Assembly: GCF_009833965.1 (NCBI RefSeq)
Contig: NZ_CP047165.1
Coordinates: 1,426,001 to 1,490,000 of the forward strand
DNA: 64,000 nucleotides
DNA from: Pelistega ratti
GTDB taxonomy: Bacteria > Pseudomonadota > Gammaproteobacteria > Burkholderiales > Burkholderiaceae_B
Reading direction: 5' to 3'
This document shows, in pieces, positions 28,499 through 38,375 of this stretch. The notes below the pieces were generated by a model, which saw only the letters and a list, made by a program, of their open reading frames with translations, was not told where the DNA came from and made no database searches. The position numbers and the translations under genes were made by a program. The first letter of the stretch is position 1; every line of letters starts with the position of its first letter.

Positions 28499-28984
28499 CT
28501 ACTTTTTCAATGCCAACATTGTGCCTCGACATTGATGAGAACCACAAAGACAACGGTATTCCTGTTTACGTTTTTGGGTAAGTCGTCCTTCTATACTCAA
28601 GCAGTAATCATAAAAAAGCTCTTCCCCTTTTTGAATATCTCTCAAAGCATAGATAAAAACACGTTTACCCTTTTTACTTTCTTGTGTTTCACAATTTGGG
28701 TTACAGCTATGATTTATCCATCGAGCATCATTGCCTGCTTGTCCTCCATCAATCACGTTTCCATTTTGAAGAGAGAAGAAAAAGGTATGAAAGGGGTCAT
28801 CAGGATTAACCGGAAATAAGGCATCCGCTTGTTCTGCAGTAATACGTTTACCACCATATTCCATAATTCGCGTACCCGCAGGAATATCTTTAAGGGCAAA
28901 GACCCCTGTTCCATGCAAGGTAGATTGTTTTACCTCATGCCAAGGGTAGCCTTTAATTTTTTTTAGCTTAGGGGTTTTAATCAT
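28499..28984 (-). CDS. SET-domain lysine methyltransferase-like protein
   Basis: At 161 residues the protein is a compact SET domain: GTGVFALKDIPAGTRIMEY (N-SET), the SAM-binding/pseudoknot motif NHSCNPNC, ELFYDY with its catalytic Tyr, and a post-SET zinc-like CLCGSHQCRGTML. SET enzymes methylate protein lysines. Bacterial copies are known in Burkholderiales, but targets are mostly unknown. The start overlaps the panB stop by 8 bases, so it is translated from the panB mRNA. Confidence 0.88.
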   Translation of the reverse strand: MIKTPKLKKIKGYPWHEVKQSTLHGTGVFALKDIPAGTRIMEYGGKRITAEQADALFPVNPDDPFHTFFFSLQNGNVIDGGQAGNDARWINHSCNPNCETQESKKGKRVFIYALRDIQKGEELFYDYCLSIEGRLTQKRKQEYRCLCGSHQCRGTMLALKK

Positions 28985-29804
28985 CTTTTTTTACACCAAA
29001 ACAATGTGCTAGTGTTGGAAATGTTCCTGCTCGGACTTCTTCAGCATATTGTTTAAAGCCTGCTCGTATGCTGGCTTGTGCATCAGCAAATTGTTTTGCA
29101 AATTTAGGAATACGAGGACCACTCAAATTAAGAATATCTTCTGTCACTAAAATTTGACCATCACAATCAGGAGAAGCACCAATACCAATCGTTGGAATAG
29201 GCACATTTTCAGTAATACGGCGCGCCAATGGTTCAGCACTCCCTTCAATAAGTAAACCAAAAGCCCCTGCTTGTGTATGTACCATCGCATCATGATAAAT
29301 ACGGTCTGCCATTTCGGGACTTAATCCTTGCGCTTTAAAACCACCCATCGTATTAAAATATTGTGGCATTAATCCAATATGCGCCATAACGGGAATGCCT
29401 CGCTCTGTTAAGAACTGTACCGTTTCTGCGAGAAATTCACCCCCTTCCATTTTGACCCCTTGTGCATTACTATGTTTAAGAATGTAAGCGGCATTACGAA
29501 AGGCTTGCTCTTTGGATTCTTGGTAGCTACCAAAGGGCATATCCACAATCACACAGGCTTTTTCGGAAGAACGTGTTACCGCTAAGGCATGAGCAGTCAT
29601 CTGCTCAACGGTAATTGCCAAGGTATTTTCCATGTTATACCCAACCATTGCTGTTGAATCACCAACAAGGATTAAATCGACAAATTCATCCATCATACGA
29701 GCAAAGGGGGCGGTATAAGCCGTCAAACAAACAATTTTTTGTTGCCCTTTCATCACTTTAATTTGAGGGATTGTGGTTCGTTGTATTGTGGTATGTGCAC
29801 TCAT
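28977..29804 (-). CDS. panB: 3-methyl-2-oxobutanoate hydroxymethyltransferase
   Basis: PanB makes ketopantoate from 2-oxoisovalerate and methylene-THF, the first step of pantothenate synthesis. Family blocks are present: LTAYTAPFARMMDE, LVGDSTAMVGYN, VDMPFGSYQ, GVKMEGGEF, PVMAHIGLMPQ and IGIGASPDCDGQILV. At 275 residues it is of usual length. panC is not next to it; instead it is followed by the overlapping SET-domain gene. Confidence 0.96.
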   Translation of the reverse strand: MSAHTTIQRTTIPQIKVMKGQQKIVCLTAYTAPFARMMDEFVDLILVGDSTAMVGYNMENTLAITVEQMTAHALAVTRSSEKACVIVDMPFGSYQESKEQAFRNAAYILKHSNAQGVKMEGGEFLAETVQFLTERGIPVMAHIGLMPQYFNTMGGFKAQGLSPEMADRIYHDAMVHTQAGAFGLLIEGSAEPLARRITENVPIPTIGIGASPDCDGQILVTEDILNLSGPRIPKFAKQFADAQASIRAGFKQYAEEVRAGTFPTLAHCFGVKKDD

Positions 29805-29888
29805 CTTTAAACTTCCAATGGATAAGCTAATCAGTCAATAGCATAACGCAATTTGAGGGAATAAGATAGCCCCCATAATACCTGATTC

Positions 29889-30728
29889 TCAATCATAAGC
29901 AAATCGCTCTTTTAGTGCTAATAAATGGTATTGCTCTAAAATGGCTAATTGACGTTCACGAGCGCTTCTTTTAAAACCACCTACTTTTTTGGCAATAATT
30001 AGCTCATTTTTCATAGAATGTTCCCAACCAACTAGCTCGGTAACTGTTACTTGATAACCTCTAGCCTCAAGCTGTAAGCACCGTAATACATTTGTTAAGT
30101 GTGAACCAAACTCTCGTGTATGAATAGGATGCCGCCATAATTCAGATAGCGGTGTTTTCCCCAGTGTTTGCCCCTTGGTTTTGCGGAAGATAGAAGCAAC
30201 CTCTGCTTGACAACAAGGAACCAAAACCATATACCGAGCATGACGAGCCAAACCAAAACGAATCGCATCATCTGTCGCTGTATTGCACGCATGTAGTGCA
30301 GTTACTATATCAACTTTATCAGGAATATCTTGTGTTGCCATAGATTCTTCTACAGACATGGCTTTAAAAGACATTCCTTGTGCAAAACCTAGTCGCTCTG
30401 CAAGATGCTGTGATTTCTTTACCAAATCGGCTCGTGTCTCAATACCATATACATGAACATTCGCTTTATTCTTTAAATATAAATCATAAAGGATAAACCC
30501 CAAATAAGATTTACCTGCACCATGATCGACTAAATTAAGGCTATTCTTATGCTCAATAACATCTGCCATTAAGGGCTCAATAAACTGATATAAGTGATAA
30601 ACCTGTTTGAGTTTGCGGCGAGTATCTTGATTTAATTTTCCCTCACGCGTCAAAATATGGAGTTCTTTTAATAACTCAATGCTTTGCTCTGGTTTAATCT
30701 CAGGAATAAGTGCTTGATTCATTGTCAT
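29889..30728 (-). CDS. Class I SAM-dependent methyltransferase, substrate unknown
   Basis: A Rossmann-type SAM site is visible in VDHGAGKSYLGFILY (motif I) and VYGIETR (motif II acidic residue replaced in its usual place by Glu). The LHACNTATDDAI and VPCCQAE blocks fit the Methyltransf_32-type family, in which PCC-like motifs recur. At 279 residues it is complete. It starts 10 bases after hemN, so both form one transcript. Confidence 0.8.
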   Translation of the reverse strand: MTMNQALIPEIKPEQSIELLKELHILTREGKLNQDTRRKLKQVYHLYQFIEPLMADVIEHKNSLNLVDHGAGKSYLGFILYDLYLKNKANVHVYGIETRADLVKKSQHLAERLGFAQGMSFKAMSVEESMATQDIPDKVDIVTALHACNTATDDAIRFGLARHARYMVLVPCCQAEVASIFRKTKGQTLGKTPLSELWRHPIHTREFGSHLTNVLRCLQLEARGYQVTVTELVGWEHSMKNELIIAKKVGGFKRSARERQLAILEQYHLLALKERFAYD

Positions 30729-30738
30729 TACTTTATAT

Positions 30739-32118
30739 TTAAACAGTCATTGAGAAAATTCGTGTCTGTGGTTTATCTGCTAGCATACGCAAATCAAATG
30801 CCATACAAATATTTCGAGCAAAAACACGCCCTAATTCAGTAATATAGAGGGCATTCTCTTTAATCTCAATTAATCCATCTTGTTGCATTTCTTTTAAGCG
30901 ATCTAATACTGCTGGTAAAGCCGTAAATTGTTGCTCTGGTTTATCCCAATGGGTTTCTAATAAACACATTAAATTAAGAATATGACGGCGAATAATCAAA
31001 TCTTCTTCCGTTAAAATATGCCCTCTAAATAAGGGAAGTTCATTGGCTTCTAAACGAGCATAATAGGCTTCGAGCTCTTTTTCATTTTGTGCAAAACCAT
31101 ACCATGAATCACCAATTGCCGACATACCCAACCCTACCATTAACTGTGTAGAAGAAGAGGTATATCCCATAAAATTACGATGGATTTTTTTATTAATCAT
31201 CGACTGGTATAAATCATCTGTCGGTAATGAAAAGTGATCCATACCAATTTCAATATAGCCAAGCTCTTGTAGCAAGGCTTTACCATTTTCATAAAGGGCA
31301 CGTTTTTCTTCACCCGAAGGAAGGTCTTTTTCATCAAATCCACGTTGTCCTACCCCTTTAATCCAAGGCACATGGGCATAAGAATAAAAAGCTAGGCGAT
31401 CAGGTTTTTGTGCAATAGTACGGCGAATGGTACTTTCCATCGATTTCCATGTTTGGAAAGGTAAGCCAAAGACTAAATCATGGCTGATACTAGTATAGCC
31501 AATCTCCCTTGCGGCTGATGTTGCACTCTGTACATTCTCAATAGGCTGAATACGGTGAATGGCTCTTTGTACGATAGGATCATAATCTTGCACACCGAAA
31601 CTAACACGTCTAAACCCTAGATCATATAAGGTTTGTAGGTGTGTTCGTCGCGTATTATTGGGATGCCCTTCAAAGCTAAGCTCAGGTTTTGCATCTATCT
31701 CAGCAGATGCAAAAATGGTTGTTAATAAGTGTTTAAGATTTGCTTCACTAAAGAAAGTTGGCGTACCTCCACCAAGGTGTATTTCTTTAATATGGGGTTT
31801 ACGTCCAAATAGGTTTAAGTACATTTGCCATTCTTTGAGTACGGCTTGGATATAAGGTTCTTCTACCGTATGTTTTTTGGTAATGCGTTTATGACAGGCA
31901 CAGAAAGTACAAAGGCTTTCACAGAAAGGCAGATGGATATAAAGGCTAATACCTTCTTTATCATTGGATTCATCAAAACTACGTTTAAGTGTTTTTAAAT
32001 AAGCTTCTGTCGAAAAGCTTTTTTCATCCCAATAAGGTACAGTAGGATAACTCGTATAGCGAGGCCCGGGGATATTGTATTTACGGATTAATGCTGTTTT
32101 TTCAGGAAGATTGCTCAT
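30739..32118 (-). CDS. hemN: Oxygen-independent coproporphyrinogen III oxidase
   Basis: HemN is a radical-SAM enzyme that decarboxylates coproporphyrinogen III to protoporphyrinogen IX in anaerobic haem synthesis. The cluster motif is C66-ESL-C70-TF-C73, and HLGGGTPTF follows. I chose ATG 32118 (MSNLPEKTALIRKYN, 459 residues) by family N-termini. The frame also allows ATG 32136 and TTG 32166; ribosome-binding sites do not decide. It fits the anaerobic theme with nrdDG. Confidence 0.93.
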   Translation of the reverse strand: MSNLPEKTALIRKYNIPGPRYTSYPTVPYWDEKSFSTEAYLKTLKRSFDESNDKEGISLYIHLPFCESLCTFCACHKRITKKHTVEEPYIQAVLKEWQMYLNLFGRKPHIKEIHLGGGTPTFFSEANLKHLLTTIFASAEIDAKPELSFEGHPNNTRRTHLQTLYDLGFRRVSFGVQDYDPIVQRAIHRIQPIENVQSATSAAREIGYTSISHDLVFGLPFQTWKSMESTIRRTIAQKPDRLAFYSYAHVPWIKGVGQRGFDEKDLPSGEEKRALYENGKALLQELGYIEIGMDHFSLPTDDLYQSMINKKIHRNFMGYTSSSTQLMVGLGMSAIGDSWYGFAQNEKELEAYYARLEANELPLFRGHILTEEDLIIRRHILNLMCLLETHWDKPEQQFTALPAVLDRLKEMQQDGLIEIKENALYITELGRVFARNICMAFDLRMLADKPQTRIFSMTV

Positions 32119-32336
32119 AAGTAATCGTATAGACATAAACGGTTTTTTCTTATCTATTTTGATCAAGAAAAATAGGTTTAAGTAAATATTATCAATATGG
32201 CGTATTTTAACAGAAGGAAAATTGCAATATAGGGAATATATAAGATAGGTATGGGGATATTAAATAGGTTTTGTTATCAACTATTTTTCTATATGTTAAA
32301 AATAGCGCTAATATTACTCTTTTTTAAAAAATATTT

Positions 32337-32374
32337 ATAAAAAAGCGACTTAATAGATATTTACTAAGTCGCTT
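32337..32374 (-). terminator. Rho-independent terminator after topB
   Basis: AAGCGACTTA pairs with TAAGTCGCTT across a 12-base loop. On the - strand a run of six T follows the stem, 30 bases after the topB stop. Confidence 0.85.
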
Positions 32375-32403
32375 ATAATTAAAACAGATAATGTGTTTAT
32401 AGG

Positions 32404-34953
32404 CTATTTTTTACTTGTTGATTGTCGTGTTGTTTTTTTAGCGACTGTTTTTGAAGCCGTTTTACTGACCGTTTTACGAGCAGATTTACTTGCTGTCCCT
32501 CTTTCTTCAAACTCAAACCCTATTTTACCTTTAGCATCAAGAACAAGATAGGCCTTAAATTTACGGTTAGTACGGTTAGAAACAAAGTTTTCCAATAAAT
32601 CTGTTTTGCCTGTTGCTAATAATTTACTCATCTGCTCTTCAGAAATTTCTTGCTGTAGAATCACTTTACTAGATTTAAAATCACACGGTTTTTCTGTATT
32701 AGCAGATTGATCACAAATATAATTCATACCTACATCAAAGATATGCCCCTGACCACATTTAGGGCAGCTACCTAATGGACGTAAAGCCGAGAAATCAATA
32801 TCTTCTTTGCTGTCTTCTTCACTCTGACCAAAATCAAACTCAAGTTTATTATCTTCCGTTAATCGTAAAATAGCAGAAAAGGGTCGTCCTAGTTTACTGA
32901 TAAAGCCTGATAATGGCCCAATACTTCGTTCATTCAGTAACGTTTCAACCTCTTCTGTTTCAAAATTACGTCCACCTGGATTTTTGGTAATTGAAAAATC
33001 ACAATGCGTACACGCATAACGGCGATAGTTCTCTTTAACAACATGACCACATACAGGGCAAGGAGTTTTCAGGGTAACATAATCCCCTGGAATCGTATCA
33101 TGCTCATATTCCTTGGCACGTTTTACAATAATTTGAGTACTCTGTGCAATTTCCTGCATAAAGAGTCGTCTATCTAATGTACCCTGTTCAATTTGTTTCA
33201 GCTTATGTTCCCATTCGCCAGTAAGTTCTGGTGAAGTTAATTCCTTGATATTTAAACCATTCAATAAGGTCATTAGTTGTCGCGTTTTAGTCGTAGGGAT
33301 TAAATCTCGTCCTTCACGGCGTAAATACTGATCGGCAATTAAACCCTCAATAATCGTTGCTCGTGTAGCAGGTGTACCTAAGCCTCGTTCAGACATGGCT
33401 TCTCGCAATTCATCATCTTCAACGAGTTTACCCGCTCCCTCCATTGCACTAAGTAAGGTCGCCTCAGTATAGTGTGGTGGTGGTTTGGTGGTAAAGGCTT
33501 CAATACGAACTTCTTCTGTTTGTACTTGTTCATGCTCAGCAACAGGAACTAAACTTTCTTCCCCTTCTTGGGTTGTACGTCCATAGACTTCTAACCAACC
33601 TGCTGACACCAATACTTTCCCCTCTGTTTTAAAGGGAATTTCTCCTACTGTCGTTATTCGAGTAGTCACTAAATATTCAGCAGGCGGATAAAATATCGCC
33701 ATAAACCGTTTGGTAATCAAATCATATACTTTCGCTTCAGCATCACTTAATTCTTTAGGTACTTGTGAAGTCGGAATAATCGCAAAGTGATCAGATACTT
33801 TTTTATTATCAAAAATACGTTTATTGGGTTTTACCCATGCCTTACTTAAAATTTGTTTTGCAAAACGAATATGCGGTTGGTTAATACTTGAAGTGCTTTC
33901 AGCAATTTCATGCAATGTCTGATTCACCGTATTAATATAGTCTTCTGGTAAATAACGTGAATCTGTACGAGGATAGGTAATGACTTTATGTCGTTCGTAC
34001 AATGCTTGTGCCAATGCCAAAGTTGTTTTAGCAGAAAATCCAAAGCGAGAGTTGGCTTCACGCTGTAACGAAGTTAAATCATATAATAAGGGAGAAGCAG
34101 AGGTTTGTGGTTTGGACTCTTCTGTTACGTGTCCTGTTTTATGCTGGCAAGCCATCACTATTGCTTTAGCAGCTACCTCAGACCAAAGACGGTTCTCTTT
34201 TTTATCGGGATCATTTGGATCTTTTTTGAAGTTTTTATCAAAATAAACCCCTTCATAAATGCCTGCTTGTGCAACAAAGCTAGCATGGACTTCCCAATAA
34301 TCTTTGGGTTGGAATTGGCGAATTTTTTGCTCACGACCATAAACAATCGCCAATGTCGGTGTTTGTACTCGCCCAATCGGTGTTTTAAAAAAACCACCAT
34401 CTTTACTATTAAATGCCGTCATGGCACGTGTACCATTAATACCAACTAGCCAATCGGCTTCAGCTCGAGAACGGGCAGCCGCTTCGAGCGGTTTCATACT
34501 TTCATCTGATCGTAAATGATGAAATGCATCCACAATTGCCTGCTTAGTCATTGACTGTAGCCACAATCGTTGAATCGGTTTATTCACCTTGGCATATTGC
34601 ACAATATAGCGGAAGATTAACTCACCTTCTCGCCCTGCATCACACGCATTAATAATCGCATCAACATCTTTACGTTTAAGTAATTTCACCAACAGCTTTA
34701 GTCGATCTTGCGATTTTTTATCAGCAGGTTGAATATCAAAACCATTTTTTGGAATAGCTGGTAAATGGGTAAATGACCACTTACCTCGTACCACATCATC
34801 AGGATTAAAGAGCGTTAATAAATGCCCGACACTTGACGATAAAACATATTGATCATTTTCAAAATAACCATCGTGCCGCTCAAAACCACCCAATGCCCTT
34901 GAAATATCTTGAGCGACAGAGGGTTTTTCTGCAATAATTAAAGTCTTAGCCAT
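32404..34953 (-). CDS. topB: DNA topoisomerase III
   Basis: This type IA enzyme decatenates single-stranded passages. The N-terminal Toprim domain (LIIAEKPSVAQDISRAL; NACDAGREGELIFR), the active-site Tyr in YPRTDSRYLP, and zinc-finger-like Cys sets (CPVCGHVV...CTHCDF; CPKCG) are seen. The 849-residue protein ends in a Lys/Thr/Ser-rich tail, probably flexible and DNA-binding, with tandem KTVSKTASKT-like repeats. It is monocistronic. Confidence 0.96.
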   Translation of the reverse strand: MAKTLIIAEKPSVAQDISRALGGFERHDGYFENDQYVLSSSVGHLLTLFNPDDVVRGKWSFTHLPAIPKNGFDIQPADKKSQDRLKLLVKLLKRKDVDAIINACDAGREGELIFRYIVQYAKVNKPIQRLWLQSMTKQAIVDAFHHLRSDESMKPLEAAARSRAEADWLVGINGTRAMTAFNSKDGGFFKTPIGRVQTPTLAIVYGREQKIRQFQPKDYWEVHASFVAQAGIYEGVYFDKNFKKDPNDPDKKENRLWSEVAAKAIVMACQHKTGHVTEESKPQTSASPLLYDLTSLQREANSRFGFSAKTTLALAQALYERHKVITYPRTDSRYLPEDYINTVNQTLHEIAESTSSINQPHIRFAKQILSKAWVKPNKRIFDNKKVSDHFAIIPTSQVPKELSDAEAKVYDLITKRFMAIFYPPAEYLVTTRITTVGEIPFKTEGKVLVSAGWLEVYGRTTQEGEESLVPVAEHEQVQTEEVRIEAFTTKPPPHYTEATLLSAMEGAGKLVEDDELREAMSERGLGTPATRATIIEGLIADQYLRREGRDLIPTTKTRQLMTLLNGLNIKELTSPELTGEWEHKLKQIEQGTLDRRLFMQEIAQSTQIIVKRAKEYEHDTIPGDYVTLKTPCPVCGHVVKENYRRYACTHCDFSITKNPGGRNFETEEVETLLNERSIGPLSGFISKLGRPFSAILRLTEDNKLEFDFGQSEEDSKEDIDFSALRPLGSCPKCGQGHIFDVGMNYICDQSANTEKPCDFKSSKVILQQEISEEQMSKLLATGKTDLLENFVSNRTNRKFKAYLVLDAKGKIGFEFEERGTASKSARKTVSKTASKTVAKKTTRQSTSKK

Positions 34954-35364
34954 ATATGTCCTGCTGAGTGGAAAAAGTTGAGGGTATGCATTAATATGCC
35001 TTTTGAGCCTATCTCTCTATACCTTCTCAATACCAAATAATTGGGATAATACGAGAGATAAAATACTTTTGGCAAGTGGAAAAGCATTTTTTAAAAAATA
35101 AAGCATTTATTTTTGATAAAAGTTCAACAAAGTAAACTTTTTATCATGGCTCCTCTATACATAATAAGAAAAATCTATACTTCTTAAATTCATTCGCCTA
35201 TTATCCACTAGGAATAAGAAAAATAGGGTATATCAAAGTAGGTTTTATCAATACAGTGAGAAAGAAGAAAAGCAACTCGTTTCTATTCCTATTATTTTTG
35301 ATCTGTATATTTTCATCATAAACTTATATGATGATTACTTTTATACACAATCACGCTAAGCGGT
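34954..35364. other. Gap between gluQ stop and topB start
   Basis: No gene seen in these 411 A+T-rich bases. A small hairpin TCATCAT/ATGATGA at 35313-35334 lies near the gluQ 3' end but has no T-tract. The topB promoter should be here. Confidence 0.4.
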
Positions 35365-36249
35365 TTAAAGACCAAACCGATTTGCCCATTGCAATATAGC
35401 CTGTGCCCAAAAATGATCGACAGAATGGCTTTTAAATGACGCAAATCCTAAAGCTAACCATGCTTTCTCTAAACTGCTTAGTGCATTATCTAAACAAATC
35501 GCTGGAGCATGATTCTGTTTAGATAGTTTACGCCCTTCATTATCTAAAACAAGTGGTATATGCAAATATTTAAAAGGTTTAAAGTTAAAATAATTTGCTA
35601 TCACTATCTGTCTTTGTGTGGAATCCAATAAATCCTGCCCTCTGACAATATGGGTGACTCCTTGATCATGATCATCAATCACCACAACAAGTTGATAGGC
35701 AAACAAACCATCTGTGCGCTTGATAATAATATCACCAATCTCTTGCTGAACATGTTGCTGTTGTAAGCCTACATAACGATCCTCAAAATGGATATATTCA
35801 TCAGGCATTATTAATCGCCATGCACGAATCGGCTTATTTGTCCCTACCCGACAAGTCCCCATATAGGGGTATTGCCCTTGCTCATGACGCTGATGCGCTA
35901 TTGCACTATCGGCAATTTCTTTACGCGTACAGGCACACCCATAGACAAGTCCTTTTTCTTTTAATTGCACAAAACACGCTTCATAACGACTTACTCGTTG
36001 AGACTGCCAAATCGGTGATTGATCCCATTGCATCCCTAAACTTTGTAATTGTTGCATAATAATATGATCAGCTCCTTTAACCACTCTAGGCGTATCAATA
36101 TCCTCTATGCGTAGTAACCATTGCCCGTTATTTGCTCGTGCATCAAGATAACTTGCCATTGCTGCTACTAATGATCCATCATGTAGTGGCCCACTTGGAC
36201 TAGGTGCAAAACGACCAATATAGGGAGCATATGTATTAGAACTTGTCAT
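35365..36249 (-). CDS. gluQ: Glutamyl-Q tRNA(Asp) synthetase
   Basis: This truncated GluRS paralogue glutamylates queuosine in tRNA-Asp. It has the HIGH-like RFAPSPSGPLHDGSL, LRIEDIDTPR, a zinc site (CACTRKE...YMGTCR) and a KMSKS-like KLSKQNHA. At 294 residues it lacks the anticodon-binding domain, as the family does. The usual partner dksA is not next to it here. Confidence 0.95.
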   Translation of the reverse strand: MTSSNTYAPYIGRFAPSPSGPLHDGSLVAAMASYLDARANNGQWLLRIEDIDTPRVVKGADHIIMQQLQSLGMQWDQSPIWQSQRVSRYEACFVQLKEKGLVYGCACTRKEIADSAIAHQRHEQGQYPYMGTCRVGTNKPIRAWRLIMPDEYIHFEDRYVGLQQQHVQQEIGDIIIKRTDGLFAYQLVVVIDDHDQGVTHIVRGQDLLDSTQRQIVIANYFNFKPFKYLHIPLVLDNEGRKLSKQNHAPAICLDNALSSLEKAWLALGFASFKSHSVDHFWAQAILQWANRFGL

Positions 36250-36527
36250 AACTATTTTTTAAAATAAGACCGTATATGAATAACCCTGTTAATGTAGCGC
36301 TATTATAGTGGTAAATACCCAGACTATTAATAGCTATATACAAAAACTTGTTTTACCATCCACTTTTTTTGAGATGATTAAAAGGAATATCAAGCGAGAT
36401 ATCGTTAAGGGGTTTCTATCGCAACATAATTTCTTTATATTCAGCAAATAGGGGTTTCATTTATATCCCTATTGTATTTCACAACAAAACATTTACAATA
36501 AGAAAGGTTATATAGATTATTACACAG

Positions 36528-36545
36528 GTATAAAGTACTTTATAC
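36528..36545. promoter_or_regulatory. Perfect 18-bp palindrome before argD, candidate operator
   Basis: GTATAAAGTACTTTATAC is self-complementary over 18 bases and lies 31 bases before the argD start. TATACT at 36541-36546 could be a -10 hexamer, so the palindrome overlaps the likely promoter. The binding protein is unknown. The rest of 36250-36527 shows no gene. Confidence 0.55.
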
Positions 36546-36576
36546 TTTTATCAGCATATTTTTATAAGGGTTTCCT

Positions 36577-37767
36577 ATGTCATCAACCATCCCATCTACT
36601 CATGCATTAATGGATATTACTGCTCGCCCTGATATTATCTTTACCAAGGGAAAGGGTTCTTGGTTAGAAGACCATACTGGCAAGCGTTATTTAGATGTGA
36701 TTCAAGGTTGGGCAGTTAATTGTTTAGGGCATAATCCCCCTGAAATTATCACTGCCCTTGAAAAACAATCTCACTTATTAATTAACCCCTCCCCTGCTTT
36801 TTATAATGAGCCTTCTCTTGCTTTGGCTAATCGCCTTGTGAATGCATCTGTTTTTGATCGTGTCTTTTTTGCTAATAGTGGTGCAGAAGCCAATGAGGGT
36901 GCGATTAAATTAGCACGAAAATGGGGACAAAAATATCGTCAAGGGGCTTATAAAATCATCACCATGGATCATGGTTTTCATGGTCGTACACTCGCTACTA
37001 TGTCAGCCTCAGGAAAAGAGGGTTGGGATAAAAAATTTCCCCCTCAAGTCGATGGTTTCCCTAAAGCAATACTCAATGATATTGCATCAGTACAAGCCTT
37101 AATAGATGATAAAACAGTTGCTATTATGCTAGAACCAGTACAGGGAGAGGCGGGTGTTATTCCAGCAACGGTTGAGTTTATGCAAGCCTTACAGACACTG
37201 TGTCAAACCCATGGAATATTACTGATAGTTGATGAGGTACAGACAGGCTATGGACGGTGTGGTGAGCTATTTGCCTATCAATATTATGGTATATCACCCG
37301 ATATCATGACACTGGGTAAAGGTATTGGTGGTGGTGTTCCTCTTTCTGCTCTGCTCGCTAAAGAGTCTGTGGCAGTTTTTGATCATGGTGATCAAGGGGG
37401 TACTTATAATGGTAATCCTCTGATGACAGCAGTAGGGGTTGCGGTATTTGATACCCTTATGCAAGAGGGATTTATGTCAACTGTCCGTCAGCGCGCGGAA
37501 CAATTATCAATAGGATTAATGGCTTTGTCTAAATATCACAGATTACAGGGAGAACGGGGTATCGGTTTATTACGAGCCTTATGTTTAGATGGAAATTATG
37601 GCAACGATCTTGTACTAGCCGCCAGAGAAGCGATACCAGAAGGATTGCTTTTAAATGCTCCTCGTCCTAATCTACTACGCTTTATGCCAGCACTTAATAT
37701 CACTGCAGAAGAAATTGAATTATTACTCAGTCGCTTAGATACATTAATAACCACTATTCGAACTTAA
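36577..37767 (+). CDS. argD: Acetylornithine aminotransferase
   Basis: This class III PLP-dependent aminotransferase works in arginine (and often lysine) synthesis. Blocks seen: [55 protein letters not shown] and the PLP Lys in TLGKGIGGG. The 396 residues match ArgD. Related ornithine or GABA aminotransferases are less likely by length and motif. A short gene of unknown function follows after 35 bases. Confidence 0.92.
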   Translation: MSSTIPSTHALMDITARPDIIFTKGKGSWLEDHTGKRYLDVIQGWAVNCLGHNPPEIITALEKQSHLLINPSPAFYNEPSLALANRLVNASVFDRVFFANSGAEANEGAIKLARKWGQKYRQGAYKIITMDHGFHGRTLATMSASGKEGWDKKFPPQVDGFPKAILNDIASVQALIDDKTVAIMLEPVQGEAGVIPATVEFMQALQTLCQTHGILLIVDEVQTGYGRCGELFAYQYYGISPDIMTLGKGIGGGVPLSALLAKESVAVFDHGDQGGTYNGNPLMTAVGVAVFDTLMQEGFMSTVRQRAEQLSIGLMALSKYHRLQGERGIGLLRALCLDGNYGNDLVLAAREAIPEGLLLNAPRPNLLRFMPALNITAEEIELLLSRLDTLITTIRT

Positions 37768-37802
37768 CTTAATTATATTTATTACTTAAAAGGATATACC
37801 TT

Positions 37803-38048
37803 ATGCAGAACCATCTATCCCCAGCATTCAGTGCCAATGGTTGGCGGCACTTATCTAATGGTCGCTTACAACATATCAGTGGGATTGAGTTTGAAAAAAA
37901 CTTTAATGAACCCGTACATTGTGTGAAAGAATCTCTACCCGTCTTTTTTCAGAATCTTAAACAAGAAGGGGTTGATGTGGTTATGGCAGAAAAACTCTTT
38001 TTTAAACTTAGCCAGCAAGCACAAGAACATTTCATCGGTTTACATTAA
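37803..38048 (+). CDS. Small hypothetical protein after argD
   Basis: The 81-residue frame has a good Shine-Dalgarno (AAAGGATA) and lies 35 bases after argD, so it is probably expressed from the same mRNA. I recognise no family. It has no membrane segment or Cys cluster (one Cys). The middle (FNEPVHCVKESLPVFFQNLKQ) looks helical. Confidence 0.6.
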   Translation: MQNHLSPAFSANGWRHLSNGRLQHISGIEFEKNFNEPVHCVKESLPVFFQNLKQEGVDVVMAEKLFFKLSQQAQEHFIGLH

Positions 38049-38375
38049 TAGACATATTAAATTATTTTGAACTTAAATTATTAAAAAGATAAAGTCTGTA
38101 TTAGACAAATATGACTGTTTATCTAATACAGTCCTAAAATACGCTATCTCTATAGCATAAAGTCGCTATCTTACATTATTTAAGCATACCCTCTTCTCTA
38201 TTAATAGGTATGAGAGTTTAGGCTATTAAGTATTACTTTTATACTTTTTAATTATAGATAGATATTTGGTATTAAAGACACTTATATATTTTCTCATATA
38301 TCCTTTGAATTTAAACTTATAAAGCCGTTTTTAAAATACTGTTATACTGAATACATATTTATTCACTTTTTATTA
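38049..38375. other. Gap before metC with a hairpin at 38096-38131
   Basis: CTGTATTAGA (38096-38105) pairs with TCTAATACAG (38122-38131); no T-run follows. It may end the argD transcript. No gene is seen in these 327 bases, and no known riboswitch pattern was recognised before metC. Confidence 0.45.

Noticed and set aside
30095..30292. Second - strand frame inside the methyltransferase gene
   Set aside because: Shadow frame without family features, within a well-supported gene.
35313..35334. Terminator for gluQ
   Set aside because: The stem is A+T-rich and lacks a T-tract on the - strand.
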